Positions 1 through 11,800 are shown, counted from the first letter of the stretch. The stretch is DNA of 64,000 nucleotides from Reticulitermes speratus (GCA_021186555.1 JAJKFL010000007.1:24991177-25055176), one strand, 5' to 3'. Notes: generated by a model from the letters alone, not told the origin. Translations and numbers: made by a program.

Positions 1-34
1 ACTTCTCAAGAAATTAAATATTTGTAATAATTTG

Positions 35-405
35 AAATGTAGTTAACAAACACGTTTAAGTATTATATCTATGTAGTGTAATAAATGAAATGTAGTTAAC
101 AACACGTTTAAGTATTATATCTATGTAGTGTAATAAATGAAATGTAGTTAACAAGACACGTTTAAGTATTATATCTATGTAGTGTAATAAATGAAATGTA
201 GTTAACAACACGTTTAAGTATTATATCTATGTAGTGTAATAAATGAAATGTAGTTAACAAACACGTTTAAGTATTATATCTATGTAGTGTAATAAATAAA
301 TGTAGTTAACAAACACGTTAAGTATTATATCTATGTAGTGTAATAAATAAATGTAGTTAACAAACACGTTTAAGTATTATATCTATGTAGTGTAATAAAT
401 GAAAA
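35..405. repeat. 53-bp tandem satellite, about 7 copies
   Basis: A unit starting AAATGTAGTTAACAAACACG and ending near TAGTGTAATAAATG repeats seven times with spacings of 51-54 bp. Copies differ mostly by 1-2 base indels in the runs AACAAACAC and AAATGAAATG. The array begins next to the window edge, so it may be longer. It is AT-rich and shows no reading frame. Confidence 0.95.
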
Positions 406-699
406 GCGTAGCGTTGTGAGGAAAAAAACTACTTCAGTACTTAAGTGGAACGATTGATAATGACAACGGTGTATTGTCTTCGTTTGACTGTGAAGACGGT
501 GTTTGTCGGTACCGTGTCCTCTGAACAAGTAGGGCGTGGAGGTCAGTCTTGGGTAAACATTTAACCAGACGTTTAAGAAACTGAAAATTAAGAGAAAATT
601 GCATAACGAAAAGCTGTTTTACTTGTGCTCTTCAGCAAATGTTATTAGGCAGATCAAAAAATGACGAAGATAGATAGATAGATAGATAGATAGGAAAAT
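406..699. other. Non-coding stretch with a short GATA microsatellite
   Basis: Nothing gene-like is visible. A (GATA)n run of about six units lies near 668-693, immediately before the LINE-A remnant. Confidence 0.6.
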
Positions 700-965
700 G
701 ACACGTGTGGAGGAGTTTTGGGGTTTAGGTGGGGAAATGTGAAGAAAAGAGACTACTTGGAAGACCTGGACGTAGAAGTATGAATAATATTAACAGATAT
801 ATTTAAGAAATAGAATGGGTGTCGACTGGATTCATCTGTTTCTGAAATAGAGATAATTGGCGGATGGTACGAACACGGTAATGGAACTTTGCATTTCATA
901 AAATGTGGGGAATCTTGACTAGTTTAATAACTGTTGTGGCTTGTCAAGGACTCTTGATTCATGCA
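700..965 (+). mobile_element. LINE-A (RTE-like) 3' end, badly decayed
   Basis: The order of landmarks matches the 3' end of LINE-A elsewhere in the window: GACTACTTGGAAGACCTGG, then GTCGACTGGATT, then CATAAAATGTGGGGAATCTTGACTAG, ending CATGCAGTTAGT. Many substitutions and small indels make this one of the oldest copies here. No open reading frame is left. Confidence 0.6.
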
Positions 966-1783
966 GTTAGTAAATTTACAAGCTTTATTGGCCTAGTCTG
1001 AAGAGACTTTTTAAGAATATTTTCATTGGCTGTTGAAGACTGAATAAAGCTGCGCCGTTGAAAATTAGTCTCCACATTGTCCGTCGAGGCACACATATAA
1101 TACCGCAGGATAAGGCTGTTATGGCCTGTCCATTTATATCAGTATTCTATTCCTCTAACACACTTCACTGCTTCTCCCGTTTTGTTGTCTGTTTCAACAC
1201 TACGAACTCTCGAATCTTGCTTTATCTGCTTCTAGCAGTGCGGGAATATCAGGGAGTCCGTAAATGATAATGTTGAAACAATAGGAAAACAACAACTAAA
1301 ACGGCAAGTTACTAGCTTTTCTCTCATATTTGCTTGCTTTAGTTCATTCTCTCTTATTCTTCCTTTCTTTCTTTCATTGTCTATCTTCGTCACATGCCTT
1401 TGTGATAATTTTTAGCTAAATTTCAGGTATTAACTTTTATCCTCGTAAAATCTGGCCAAGGTAAGTCCTACACATCCATTACAATTCACTTTCACTGATC
1501 ATCATATAATTCGACACTGTATGATCTTAGCGAGTATATGGGAGTGGTTATATAGACCTAAACTGCGAAAATTAAATAAATAAATCAGAATAGATATAAA
1601 AATAAATATTAAATTTTGTGCTAGATATGTTTCGTAAAACTTGTGTCCTCGTCAAAGATGGCCTAATTTTATTAGGAACGTTTTGTACTTTCCCCCAGTC
1701 CGTCTAGAAAATGTCTGAATACCATCTCAAAGCAGGTCACGACCATTTTGACAATAAACCAACTGTGATTCTTTATTCATCAT
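966..1783. other. No recognised feature
   Basis: AT-rich sequence with only short chance reading frames. No repeat family recognised elsewhere in the window matches it convincingly. Confidence 0.5.
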
Positions 1784-1917
1784 TACCTCTACCTGATAAC
1801 ACACAACACTCAGAAGAAAGAGACATCCATGTCCCCGGTGGGATTCGAACCCGCAATCCCAGAAAGCAAACGGCCGCAATCCTGCGCCTCAGACCGCGCG
1901 GCCACTGGGATCGGCAT
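1784..1917 (-). mobile_element. SINE-1 (tRNA-derived), head region only
   Basis: Read on the minus strand it begins GCCGATCCCAGTGGCCGCG, with an A-box-like segment (GTGGCCGCGCGGTCTGAGGC) and a B box (GGGTTCGAATCC), as in Pol III promoters of Leu/Ser-type tRNAs. The body runs to the ACACACAACACT segment and then stops, so the 3' body and the poly(A) tail found in the copy at 33.9 kb are missing. Confidence 0.8.
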
Positions 1918-4243
1918 CTTATGTACTGTACTTGTAAATTTTCATGTGACAGTTTCCTCTGTGTTAGTCTGTTCACAAAGAGACGTGGTGTGCATTTGGA
2001 GACAGGCTTGTCCTGTCCTTCATGCTCTGACAGCTGGTTGCTATAAAGGTGGTCATTGCGGACCGGGCTGTATACCTTGCTCGGCAAGTGTGAAAATTGA
2101 ACTTCAGTTTCGGTCTGTTGTACTTCATCTGGATTACCTACCGAAGCACAGCGCGAGACATCATGTGACACAGCGCAGCTTTTGTTCACAAGAACACAAG
2201 AAGACTGCCGTAGTATAATGACGTCGGAAAAGATAATCCGAAAACTTGGCAAGCCACGTCCGTGAATTAAATTAAAACTGACGAATAAAAGTAAAATATA
2301 TGTACAGGAAATCAGCCTATAGGGTAAACCATTTCAGATAATAAAATACTTAAACAAATATAAAATTTAAATTATTTTACGTTGGAACATAGGCTATGGC
2401 AAAGAGATGGATTTTCATAAAACAACCACGTTGTTTCCGACAATTTTCATAAAACAACCACGTTGTTTTCGACAATTTTTAGAATTATGAAACGAATTTT
2501 TTTTCTGGAAATGCCAAAATCATACGTTACTAAAATTACATGCAGTACAACAATTGTTCCAGTAGATTCTATAACTAACTACTTCCGTCCGTCCACCCTT
2601 TACTGAGCGGTACGCTCTCCGATAAGGAAACAACAAAACATACATTTTTGTGGTCAATTTGGTTCAATGTTTGTTCCCGAGGGTGCGCTTGAATTTTTAT
2701 CTTTACTCTCGCGATATCTACAGTGTCTCTGAGGTTCTCCCCTATTTTTAGATATGTAAATGAAGACAATGTACACACGTATAGTGGCGAGATTAGCATT
2801 TACCTCCAAACGCTCTATACATCTTCACGGTGTTGCAGTTAGCCCATAGATTTATTCAGTCAAGCCAATTAAAATTATCGAATTTTGTTTAGTGGAAATG
2901 TAACAAGAAAAATTCCTCGCCTCAACCCGTGGGTGCCTTGTGACACGGGAGCAGTTCAGTTTGTATATTATACCGTTCGTAATAATCACGTAGATGTCTG
3001 TAGTTGCAGTGTGCTAATCACCGCACAACGGAGGCGTACAGAGGGAGTGAAGGTGAAGTCCCGCACATTCTAGATGTCTGCATTAAACGGTGGTGACCGA
3101 CCACTTAGTCCCCTGGATTGGTGGGTGTGGGTGTGGGTGCTTTACTTTCCCAGGGCCGTTCTGAATGTGGTTCTCTTAGCCACTTGTTCTGTCGACCTTC
3201 CTGGTTTATGACATGACTGACCGGAGCGTCATACAATGGCTGATTACTGTGTGGGATTTGCGACGTTGCTCGTATCTGCTGTTGTTAAATCGATGTATTG
3301 TATCGATTTCACATGCTAGTTATACAAAAATAACTTGTGATGGAGAGCAACATTGTTTATGACAGTTGGAAAATGAGGTTCTGTCTACCACAATATTCCA
3401 TTTCGTCCATAGAACTTATTTACTTTGCCTCCGAGGAACATCTTCCCATCTCACTTGACACTTATAACAGCTACAGTTCAAACAGCAAAGTTCAATTCTT
3501 AGGAACCTTCAGTTCATCCACAGATGACCCACGATTCTGTACCACCGCTACGAGAGTTGCGCGAATAGTCATTGGCCAGACGGCACGTTATAAAAGCTAG
3601 ACATTCGGAAGAGGCTTCGCTTGATTCGGCAGTGACAAGTTAGGGGGGTAAAGGCAAGGAGAAGTTGAGAAAGGTTGCTTGCGGTATACATTGGTCCAAC
3701 AAGAACGTAATTTTACATATGCACCCTTGAAATATTCTAGTTGTTTTTACATTAACCAAGTGCATGCTTACTGTGAAGCGCCAGAAACTTTCAGGGCAGC
3801 CATTTTTCCAGCGTTCTCATTTTAATGTTCGTCGTGTGACACTCGGAAACAAGTTCTTTGTAGTGCATCTTGTTATTTCGAATTAAATCTGCTTTAGACT
3901 TTTACAAGTACTTTACAAATTAGCATTACACGTACAGTACACATTCTATTCATTGTTCTTTGTCTGTAGCCTGTATCAAGCATAATTACCGTACGCACTA
4001 CACACGTTAATACTTTTCCACGCCACAATCCCATTGTAAACACTTGTCGTGTTATGTTTATTACGAAAATGCAACATTCGGCAGAACAAAAGCAAACATC
4101 CATGCTAGAATGTTTGTAGTACGAAAAATACGCTTTAAAGTTTCGATAATAATACATGTGGACGTATCGAATTTGTTAAAATATTGCAAAGCAAGTAACA
4201 AAACACGAACCCCTTTCGCCATATACGAGGGAAATGTTCGCGT
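1918..4243. other. No gene recognised; minor repeats only
   Basis: Short reading frames here look random. A 33-bp direct duplication (unit containing CATAAAACAACCACGTTGTT) lies at 2411-2477. Around 3090-3180 there is a weak resemblance to the body of SINE-2 (GTGACCGACCACTTAG, TTTACTTTCCCAGGG), too decayed to call. Confidence 0.45.
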
Positions 4244-4466
4244 GATTTCAGACTTCCACCGCGGTGTAAATGAGGTCTTCGCTCTTCCGGGATGTTACGC
4301 AGCATTGATTGGTAGTTAGTTACCGACGTTTCAGGACAGTCTATCGGTCCCAGCTTGAAGGATTTGGTCAAGGGTCTGGCCAGACCCCTGAAGATGGGAC
4401 CGAAACGTCGGTAACTACCAATTTACGCTGTATAACATCCCGGAAGAGCGAAGACCTCGAGGGAAA
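4244..4466. mobile_element. MITE-A foldback element (palindromic)
   Basis: The two halves are inverted copies. The left half has GAGGTCTTCGCTCTTCCGGG, then TTACGCAGC, then GTTACCGACGTTTCAGGAC. The right half has GGACCGAAACGTCGGTAAC, then TTACGCTG, then CCCGGAAGAGCGAAGACCTC. A short centre (GGTCAAGGGTCTGGCCAGACCC) separates them. It encodes nothing. It belongs to a family with about a dozen copies in the window. Mechanism of movement is unknown; non-autonomous DNA transposon is the simplest reading. Confidence 0.85.
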
Positions 4467-4800
4467 TGTTGCATTGAAATCAAGTCCTCTACCGTCCATC
4501 TTTACAAACTGAATCACAGAAGGCATCAAAACGAATGTGACATCAATGGCTCTTCCAGTGAAAACAAACGTACGAGTCTTTCTTTCAGATTTTGTAGCGT
4601 ACCGTTTTATTGCATTAATTTATTTAAACACAGACCACGAAAATAAAAGACATACTTATAAAATCACCATTTTATTCCAGCCCAGAAGTTCCGATACTGA
4701 ACATTACTATCAATGGCGGCAGTGTTTGTAGACAACAATGCCGAGTTCCTGATCATTCACGTCATAAAATACACTTATTTATATTTAACATATTATATTT

Positions 4801-4936
4801 GAGGGGTTCACAAATTTTTCGAAATCTAGGTTCCACCCAAAAATTCTAGCGCCAGATGGGTGAGATGAAGGAAGTTCCATATTGATTAGCCACGAATTTT
4901 AGGCGCCACCGTAAAAAATGTAGTCGGGCAACCCTG
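4801..4936 (+). mobile_element. Small hAT-like MITE (GCGCCAG family), decayed
   Basis: Starts GAGGGGTTCACAAATTTTTC and ends near CGGGCAACCCTG. The inner segment TAGCGCCAGATGGGTGAGATG and the later AATTTTAGGCGCCACC match the element at 35,267-35,405, which has better terminal repeats. Target duplication not clear. Confidence 0.45.
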
Positions 4937-5154
4937 TCCTACCTATGTAATTGTAATAACGAGCTACCAAAACATATTTCAAAAACGTTTTGTATTTTGT
5001 AGCTCATAGTCTAATTTCGAGTTTGTCTTTATAGGTTTAAAACCCACTGGTAACTACACATACCGCTTATTGCAACATTTAAAGTTCTTGCAGTTTCCCC
5101 ACAGGTAGTACCACTTGGATTTTTAAGATTCTCGTGAGTAATAAGTTTTAATGG

Positions 5155-5412
5155 ATAAGGACTTGGTTCTCTGTGACGTAGAATCTGGGTTCGATCCCAA
5201 ACCACACCATGTGGGATTCATGAAGGACAAAGTGGCATTGGGACAGGTTCTTCTGCCAGTACTTTGATTTTCCCCTGTCAGTATCATTCCACCAATTCAC
5301 CACCAATTCACCACAGTCATCTTCAACTAACACACTACTCTTACCAGGACAAATGGGCAAAGATTGGGAACCTCAAACCAAGCAATGCTCTTTCGGGTAT
5401 CTTGGAGCACTA
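5155..5412 (+). mobile_element. tRNA-derived SINE (distinct minor family)
   Basis: A B-box-like segment (GGGTTCGATCCCAA) near 5189 is followed by a body with GACAGGTTCTTCTGCCAGTA and a 3' part ending ACCAAGCAATGCTCTTTCGG. The last 75 bp recur at about 8645-8725 inside another repeat. A small duplication of the CACCAATTCAC segment lies near 5290-5315. The A box and exact ends are not clear. Confidence 0.5.
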
Positions 5413-6055
5413 GACTAAAAATTATTAACTCTTTCTGTATAATTTACTTGTAGATGAATATCAGGCTTTAAGACTTGTAAGTTTATTTTATAGTGTAACG
5501 TTAAGTTGTAATTTAAATGATTCGCTTAAACATTCGTGTCTGTTAACTAGGGCGTGTAAGCTGCAGCCAGACGTGCTGTGAGTTTCAAGGGATGCATTAA
5601 TAGGTACTTTTCATTACATTATAAGTAAAAGTCCCTTTGAAATTCATCTGATTTCTTTCCTTTTTTACATCTGTCGTTCTCTCTCCCTTGTATTCATTCA
5701 TTCCCTCTTCCCTCATTTCCCTATTTCTATCAATTTTGCTGTTAAATAAGAATATAAGCATTTTATCTCGAAATAAAAAACACGTTTTACATCCGTCTGA
5801 AATAATCTACGTACGTTTGCGAAAGAGTGATGAAAAAGGGGAAAAAATTGAAAGTGTGAGAGACAGAGAAGGGAAAAGAAAGAAATAAAACAAGTGTGGC
5901 ACGGTAGGCCGATAGTGATATACAGAGAACAAGCACTTCGTAATGTTTGGTGCAATTCACTGGCACCATGTTTATTTACTGCGATGACTCCGTGGCAGTA
6001 AGACCTCAACGGGAAGCGACATGTGAACGACAGCTTGGAGTGCCTGAACCTTCAA
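5413..6055. other. No recognised feature
   Basis: Low-complexity AT-rich sequence, including a pyrimidine-rich stretch at 5650-5730. Short open frames show no family similarity that I recognise. Confidence 0.45.
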
Positions 6056-6172
6056 TACGCGACCGATAAGTTGTCCCGAAACGTCTGTAAACAACTGCCA
6101 ACCAACGCTGCGTAACAACCCACAAGAGCGAAGACCTCATCTACACGGCGGCGGAAGCCTGGAATCTCGCAT
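6056..6172. mobile_element. MITE-A, half element
   Basis: Carries only one arm of the palindrome: GTTGTCCCGAAACGTCTG, then AACGCTGCGTAACA, then AAGAGCGAAGACCTCATC and CGGCGGCGGAAGCC. The partner arm is missing on the left. Confidence 0.7.
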
Positions 6173-7569
6173 GTGAAAGACTCGTTTCGTGAACTTAGTG
6201 ATGACCTCTTCCAACATACAGGAAAGGCAGTAACCTTGTCGGTCAGGTTGCAATGCAACGTCCTTACATCACTCTGGAATCACCATCCTTCAGAGTTCGA
6301 TGACCGGCGAGGCCGATCATAACACAGCACTTGCAACAGATGTAATTGCTTCGTGTTCCAAGAAAAACCCAAAGGTTTTGAAGAACTTGTTTGCTCAGTA
6401 CTTTCTCTACCCACCTGCAAAGCGCCTCGTAATGCCTTTACTGCAGAGGTTGACCACCTTGTCACCTACAAAATATCCTTATGAAATGCTTATGTTATTT
6501 AAATCCTTCAAGTGCAAGGTACAGTAGAATCTCCCGTATCCGATATCAACTGTGTGAAAATCAGTTATCAAAACTGACTATTTAACTAACAGCGAACTAA
6601 TAACTAACTAGTTAACTGAAATTACAGATGCGAAACTTTTCCCGAGTTTTCACAACTGTGTTGACAAGATTCAAGACTTCTGGGATATTACGCCGTGTTG
6701 GCCGATAAACAGGTACCGACTTTTTGGAGTAGCCGTAAGTTTGTAAATCGGACACTAAAATATGCTTCAAATCCGCATACAAAAACATTTTCCGTAATTA
6801 GTCTCTTCTTAATCCAAACCTTTTAAGACTTACATTTTATCTACAATCTACATAAAGATCCAGATCGTACCTTTCAGGGAACACAATGTACTTGCATTAG
6901 GATATTGAATCTGTGTATGAGAATTATGGACAAGAATCAATTTGTCAAATAATAATTAAAAAAAATTCGTAACGTCACCATTTCTTAAATGTTTTGTACA
7001 ATATTTCCCCTTCATATTCCAAATGTAGGATACTTTTAGGTACCACAATCAAACTAAAAGGTAAATATAGATTTCAGGGGTGAATCATAGTCTTTTACAG
7101 TATATAAAATGTAATATTTTTGAAAGGCCTATTATCACACAATATTTTAAGGCTCTACTACTACTTAACATTAATGTCACACACACCTCGTGTGTTCGAA
7201 ACGTCGGAGTGTTAAAACTATAAGGGTGTAACCTCCAATGATATAATGAACACCGCATATTTAATAACAATACGCAATTTCGTCTAAATGTAATCCGAGG
7301 GAAAACAGACATGGATGTGAAATGTTTCCTCTATTACAGGCAAGTTAATGTATTAAGGTTCCAATTTTACCTGATGTAACAACGTTACTGCCTCGAAATT
7401 GACAGGAGTGTTAGTATATTTCGGTTGAACTGTTTGTCAGAACCGTTTTCAGGTTTGCACTACCTATCGTGCCTTAAGTAAAATACTGAAATAAACAGAG
7501 GATGAAAATTTTAAAGAGACCAGATAAACCTCCAGTAACGTCCATTGGGTTAAATTTTTAATCAATGGA
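6173..7569. other. No gene recognised
   Basis: At 6524-6545, TACAGTAGAATCTCCCGTAT resembles the terminal repeat of pogo/Tigger-type elements, but no partner end is seen nearby. The rest is AT-rich with no recognised repeat or coding signal. Confidence 0.4.
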
Positions 7570-8001
7570 TGCCAAGCGTTAACTTGGACACTTCGAAACG
7601 TAAATCAGAAAAACCTTGAACATTTTGAAATGTGGTGCTGGAGAAAGACGGAGAAGATGAATTGGACTGATCGTGTGAGAAATGAAGAAGTATTACACAG
7701 AGTCAAGGAGGAGAGGAATATCCTACATACAATAAAAATAAGAAAGACTAAGTGGATTGGTCACATCTCGCGTAGGAACTGCCTTCTGAAACCTGTTAGT
7801 GAAGGAAAGTTAGAAGGAAATGCAGAAGTGACGGGAAGACAAAGAAGAAGACGTAAGCAGCTACTGGATGATCTTAAGGAAAGGAAGATACTCGAAATTG
7901 AAAGAAGCACTAGCTCGCACTCTTTCGAGAACTCGCTTTGGAAGATGCTACGGACCGGTCGCAAGACAGACTACTTGACGGTGATGATGACGATGATGAT
8001 A

Positions 8002-8062
<61 letters not shown>
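7570..8062 (+). mobile_element. LINE-B (RTE-like) 3' fragment with reverse-transcriptase C-terminus
   Basis: The open frame from 7630 begins MWCWRKTEKMNWTDRVRNEE, continues through RRNCLL, RRRRKQLLDDLKE and LRTGRKTDY, and then enters a trinucleotide run. The FEMWCWR...NWTDRVRNEEVL...GHI.RRNCLL pattern is the conserved tail that follows the RT domain in RTE-like LINEs. The upstream RT and endonuclease are missing, so it is a 5'-truncated copy. The downstream (GAT)n run (about 7978-8062) gives long Met or Asp stretches in translation that are not protein-coding. Confidence 0.8.
7978..8062. repeat. (GAT)n microsatellite
   Basis: About 27 GAT/ATG/TGA units with one interruption (GATAAT). It sits directly at the 3' end of the LINE-B copy and probably grew from the LINE tail. 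Confidence 0.95.
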
Positions 8063-8382
8063 GCGTGAAAACGCGCGACGTCACGCTAGCATATCGTGGA
8101 AATTATACTGTAGTTCACATGTATGTCTCAATGTCTGGTGTACACATGTTGGTTCACACGCCGATTGTTGCATCAAAAAGTGAAACTCGAAACTAACTCA
8201 CAGACACGTCTGTGTGTGCATTGTGTAAGAAACAACTGTATTCGTAGGAAAGAATATTGAAACAGTTTCAGGATTTCTGTCTCTGAGACACGAAAGGAAA
8301 ACAAACTCGTTTTGTCAGGAAATTGCGGAGTATGTTCCAGTAAGATTCTCAAGACAAATCTGCTTTTATCTATTGCGTTCTT

Positions 8383-8763
8383 AACCCTTTAAAGCCTAGT
8401 GGTTACCGTACGTACCACCAGGCTTAACATCAGACAGTACTACGTTCTGCTCACAGCATGCATTTATGTGATTTGAATGATTCTCAAAACAGTGATTATT
8501 ACTCTACACATTATTAACATTATGGATTTTATAACCCAGACAGGCTGTGTTTACTGCGCGGTACGGACTGAATCCTTAATTACAATTCAGGCTAAACTTA
8601 GTCTTTAAATCTACCAGTGCTCTATACTCGTCTTCTTATATATGTTGCTCCTACCAGAAGGGCAAATGGGCCAAGACTGGGAACCTTCCAAAAAGCAACG
8701 CTCTTTCGGAAATCGGGGAGGATTAGATGGAAAAGTATTTTCACTTAGGCTTAAAGGGTTAGC
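8383..8763. mobile_element. MITE-C element with about 20-bp inverted ends
   Basis: Left end TTAACCCTTTAAAGCCTAG; right end TTAGGCTTAAAGGGTTAG is its near-exact inverse. The inside holds TACTACGTTCTGCTCACAGC, a landmark shared with copies at 11.7, 18.6, 34.7 and 50.4 kb. A fragment of the minor SINE seen at 5.3 kb is nested at about 8645-8725. Non-coding. Confidence 0.7.
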
Positions 8764-9061
8764 AGGGCATTAGATGTGTGAAAGACATTGACGACAAAAA
8801 CTAAAGGGAACGCAGTAACGTTCACTTGAATGCTCTAAAAAATCGATGTGATGCAGACAGAGCTGCTGACAGTATCGTAAAGTAACACACAAAAATGCTG
8901 TAACAAAGTTGGCAGCACGTACCCTCCTACTGACACTTATTTGTTCTGTTAGGTTCAATGTTTAGCTGCAGTGTTAATTGTGTGTACCGTCTGATATGAG
9001 GTCGTAATTTAATCCACAGAAAGTATTGAGCGATTGTGTTTGTTAGCTACACCCTTAAATT

Positions 9062-9293
9062 GTCACTAGAATTTTTCATTGACAAACCTTTCGGTCGCAC
9101 TATGGCCCTGGGGTAGACTCAGCCTCTAACAGAAATGAGTACCAGGAGTATTTCCTGCGGGGCAAAGGTGGCCGGTGCGTAGGGCTGAAAACTTTACCAC
9201 CTTCATGTGCCGATTGACTAGAAATCTGGGAGCCTCAACCTCCTAGAACCCTAAGGACCTGTCCAGGCCTGTAATGGGATTGCTTTACCTTTT
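9062..9293 (+). mobile_element. SINE-3, 5'-truncated
   Basis: Matches the body of the complete SINE-3 at 28.55-28.85 kb: CACTATGGCCCTGGGGTAGA, CTAACAGAAATGAGTACCAG, ACCACCTTCATGTGCCGATT and GTAATGGGATTGCTTTACC. The tRNA-like head is absent. Confidence 0.85.
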
Positions 9294-9464
9294 ACTAACC
9301 CTTCAATGCCAGACTCGGTGCACTGTACGGACCTTTCGTTCTTAACATGCTGCCGGCTACGATGCACCGTATGGTCGTGAAAACATGTAAGGCTACTATA
9401 AATTTAAAACCTTTCCACCCTGGGCAGTAGTTGGGAGTTTAAACTCCAGCATCATTGAAGGGTA
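9294..9464. mobile_element. MITE-D element
   Basis: Begins AACCCTTCAATGCC and ends ATCATTGAAGGGTA, an inverted pair. The inside has ACTCGGTGCACTGTACGGAC and TATAAATTTAAAACC. Sister copies lie at 20.1 kb and, in opposite orientation, at 59.2 kb. It directly abuts the SINE-3. Confidence 0.7.
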
Positions 9465-9814
9465 TATTTCGAACTGGACACCATTAGTCTGCTGATTTTT
9501 CTAAGCGATATGGCGTGTTTGTTTGGAGGCAGAAAACGAATATTTAAATATGCAGATGAGTTTCATGCTCTAAAGGTTAATTAGTTGTGCGCATTAAATG
9601 TTACAAATGAGATAACTACGCGACTGGACTCCTTACATTCACAACACCTTTAATTATGAATGAAGGACAATCCTACGTCACTTGCTGAGAGTTCAAAGTA
9701 ATTATTTGTGGAATAATATAAGTTACCGTGTAAACATTCAGGACTGGCTGCATGCTGCTCATTAGTGAACATGTAGAGGGCCAGTAACATTGCAAAAGTC
9801 AAATTGCGAGATTT

Positions 9815-9985
9815 GAGCCTCTCAGAGGTATTCTAGAATACAACACTGAGTGGCTCTCGACGTTTCGAAGAAACCTAGTGCCTTCATCTTTAAGGGTCAA
9901 ACAGTCCAAAGAACTACACTGCTTCACCCTTGAAGATGAGGACACTAAGTTATTTCGAAACGTCGGAAACCCCTCATCCATCGAC
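9815..9985. mobile_element. MITE-A foldback element
   Basis: Left arm has CTCTCGACGTTTCGAAGAAA and CTTCATCTTTAAGGGTCAA; right arm has CCTTGAAGATGAGGACACTA and TTTCGAAACGTCGGAAAC. The central stretch of about 30 bp is unique. Confidence 0.7.
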
Positions 9986-10708
9986 ACAGACCTGAATTTT
10001 GAAAGTGTTGCCAGTTACACACAAGACGGAGTCTAGACACATTGAAAGCACGCAGGAACGCTAAAAGTGCGTACACATATTTCTGAAGAAGGAAAAATTA
10101 TATAGGAAGACCTTGAAGTAAGCGGAGAGGAGAATGTAACTTTAAACAGCGAAACGGTCCTAAAAGCAGGCAATTCTTGAAGGGAAGAAAAAGCAACAGC
10201 AGCACGAACAATGTGGTGGTGTGGTGGTGGTGGTGGTGGTTGTGGTTGTGGTGGTAGAGTGAATGAGCTGAAAAATTACCAAATATGCTGGAGCCGAAAC
10301 GTAGACGGATTGCACACAATGGCACACATACACTGCCAGGCGCAACGAAAGACTAACATGGGAATAAATGGAAATAAGAAAATTAACTGCTCAGTTTTGA
10401 AAAGGTTTTCGAATCACTCAATTGTTGTGGATGAATAAAAATTATCTCACTGTGTATTCGTCAGAAATGACGTTGACTTGTAACATAAAAGATGTTCTTG
10501 TGAGCCAATTTTTTTCCTCATTTCTCACCATCGCCGCACATAGCGTGGCTCTGGGGACCAACCAACGAATAATTACTGGGGGAGCCTCTTTAATTTTGGG
10601 TAAAGCGATCGCTCATCCCTATTTAAAATAGAGGTTTAGGATTCTCTTAAGTCTCAATTCACCACCGAAGTGAGTAATGCTTTGGCCAAAAAAAAAACTT
10701 TATGGAAA
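9986..10708. other. No gene; (GGT)n microsatellite at 10209-10254
   Basis: The GGT/GTG run gives Gly-, His- or Thr-rich translations that are artefacts. No other feature is recognised in this interval. Confidence 0.6.
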
Positions 10709-10878
10709 TTATATTAAATACGGGCGTGCCCTGGATTGATATGGCTCAGGATAGGGGCAGGTGGCGAGCTTTTGTGAATGCGGTAATGAAATTTCGGGTT
10801 CCATAAAACGCGGGGAATTTGACTGGCTGATGACCTGCTAGCTTCTCAAGAAGGACTGTGCTCCATGGATTTAGTTAG
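10709..10878 (+). mobile_element. LINE-A 3' terminal fragment
   Basis: Contains CTGGATTGATATGGCTCAGG, CATAAAACGCGGGGAATTTG and GCTTCTCAAGAAGGACTGTG, then ends in a GTTAGTTCGTT tail. Only the last 170 bp of the family remain. Confidence 0.85.
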
Positions 10879-11396
10879 TTCGTTATATTAAATATGGACG
10901 CTTAAAATTCAATTGAACATATTGCACGGAAGAATTTCTTTCGTCTGAAATGAACTTAGTTCTCTATTTCCGAAAGGCAAGAGCTGCATTTATTGCCCAT
11001 AAGAACTATAAACCTGTTCGAAGAATGAATGAGTGGGTAAGGAGCAATATGCAAAATACTTTTCCGCCTCTTATTCTGCCAAAAATAAGCCAGATTAAAC
11101 AAATTTGTAAACCCTGCCTCTGATTGCGATGTTAATTTCATGTACTCATTGAACCTGCAATTTATTATATTCAACAGATTATTTAGTTACACCATATAAT
11201 ATCTGCTTATTTTACAAATGCTACTACAAAGCACACCCTTTGTCATAAAGGAACTCTTTCAATCGCAGTTGCTGGATTTCAGGCTAGATCCCTCGCAGGC
11301 ATTATTGCAGTGGTGTAGTTAGGTTATTTCAATCCACGTAAATATTTTGTAACAAACGAGGATATTTGAACATTTGACATTTACATTGATGTAACC
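10879..11396. other. No recognised feature
   Basis: AT-rich sequence without repeats known from the rest of the window and without a convincing reading frame. Confidence 0.45.
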
Positions 11397-11800
11397 CTTT
11401 ATGAAATTCGGTGGCTGTTATGCGCATCCCATGATTAGTGGGAGGATAATATTAAAATGGATCTTCAAGACGTGGGATGGGGGGGCATGGACTGGATTGA
11501 TATGGCTCAGGATAGGGACAGGTGGCGGGTTCTTGTGAGTGCGGTAATGAACCTTCGGGTTCCATAAAACGCGGGGAATTTCTTGACTAGCTGACGACCT
11601 GTTAGCTTCTCAAGAAGGACTTTGCTCCATGGAGTTAGTTAGTTAGTTAGTTAGTTATGCGCATCACCACGTTCAACACTGAAATATTCTACGTTCTGCC
11701 CACAGCGTGTATTTATGATTTTCACACGACTTTCGTAACAAAAAGCCAAAATTTCCTGATTATTTTGTGTAATGGAGATTATAAAGGTTATATGTGAGGG
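11397..11800. mobile_element. MITE-C copy split by a LINE-A insertion
   Basis: Starts AACCCTTTATGAAATTCG and continues after the insertion with TTCTACGTTCTGCCCACAGC, the MITE-C landmark. The right end is not as clear as in the 8.4-kb copy. Its two parts flank LINE-A at 11,429-11,653. Confidence 0.55.
11429..11653 (+). mobile_element. LINE-A 3' fragment with 12-bp target duplication
   Basis: A 5'-truncated insertion: AATATTAAAATGGATCTTCA, GGACTGGATTGATATGGCTC, CATAAAACGCGGGGAATTTC, then a tail of GTTA/TTAG repeats. It is flanked by GTTATGCGCATC at 11417-11428 and 11654-11665, a clean target-site duplication. This defines both the family's 3' tail and its duplication length. Confidence 0.9.

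Noticed and set aside
661-693. CRISPR-like short repeats at microsatellites and minisatellites
   Set aside because: Units are head-to-tail without variable spacers, in a eukaryotic context.
7938-8183. Poly-Asp or poly-Met protein
   Set aside because: It is translation of the (GAT)n microsatellite at the end of a LINE-B fragment; the frames enter from transposon sequence and have no independent support.
10098-10345. His- and Thr-rich small proteins on the minus strand
   Set aside because: Produced by the (GGT)n microsatellite at 10209-10254.
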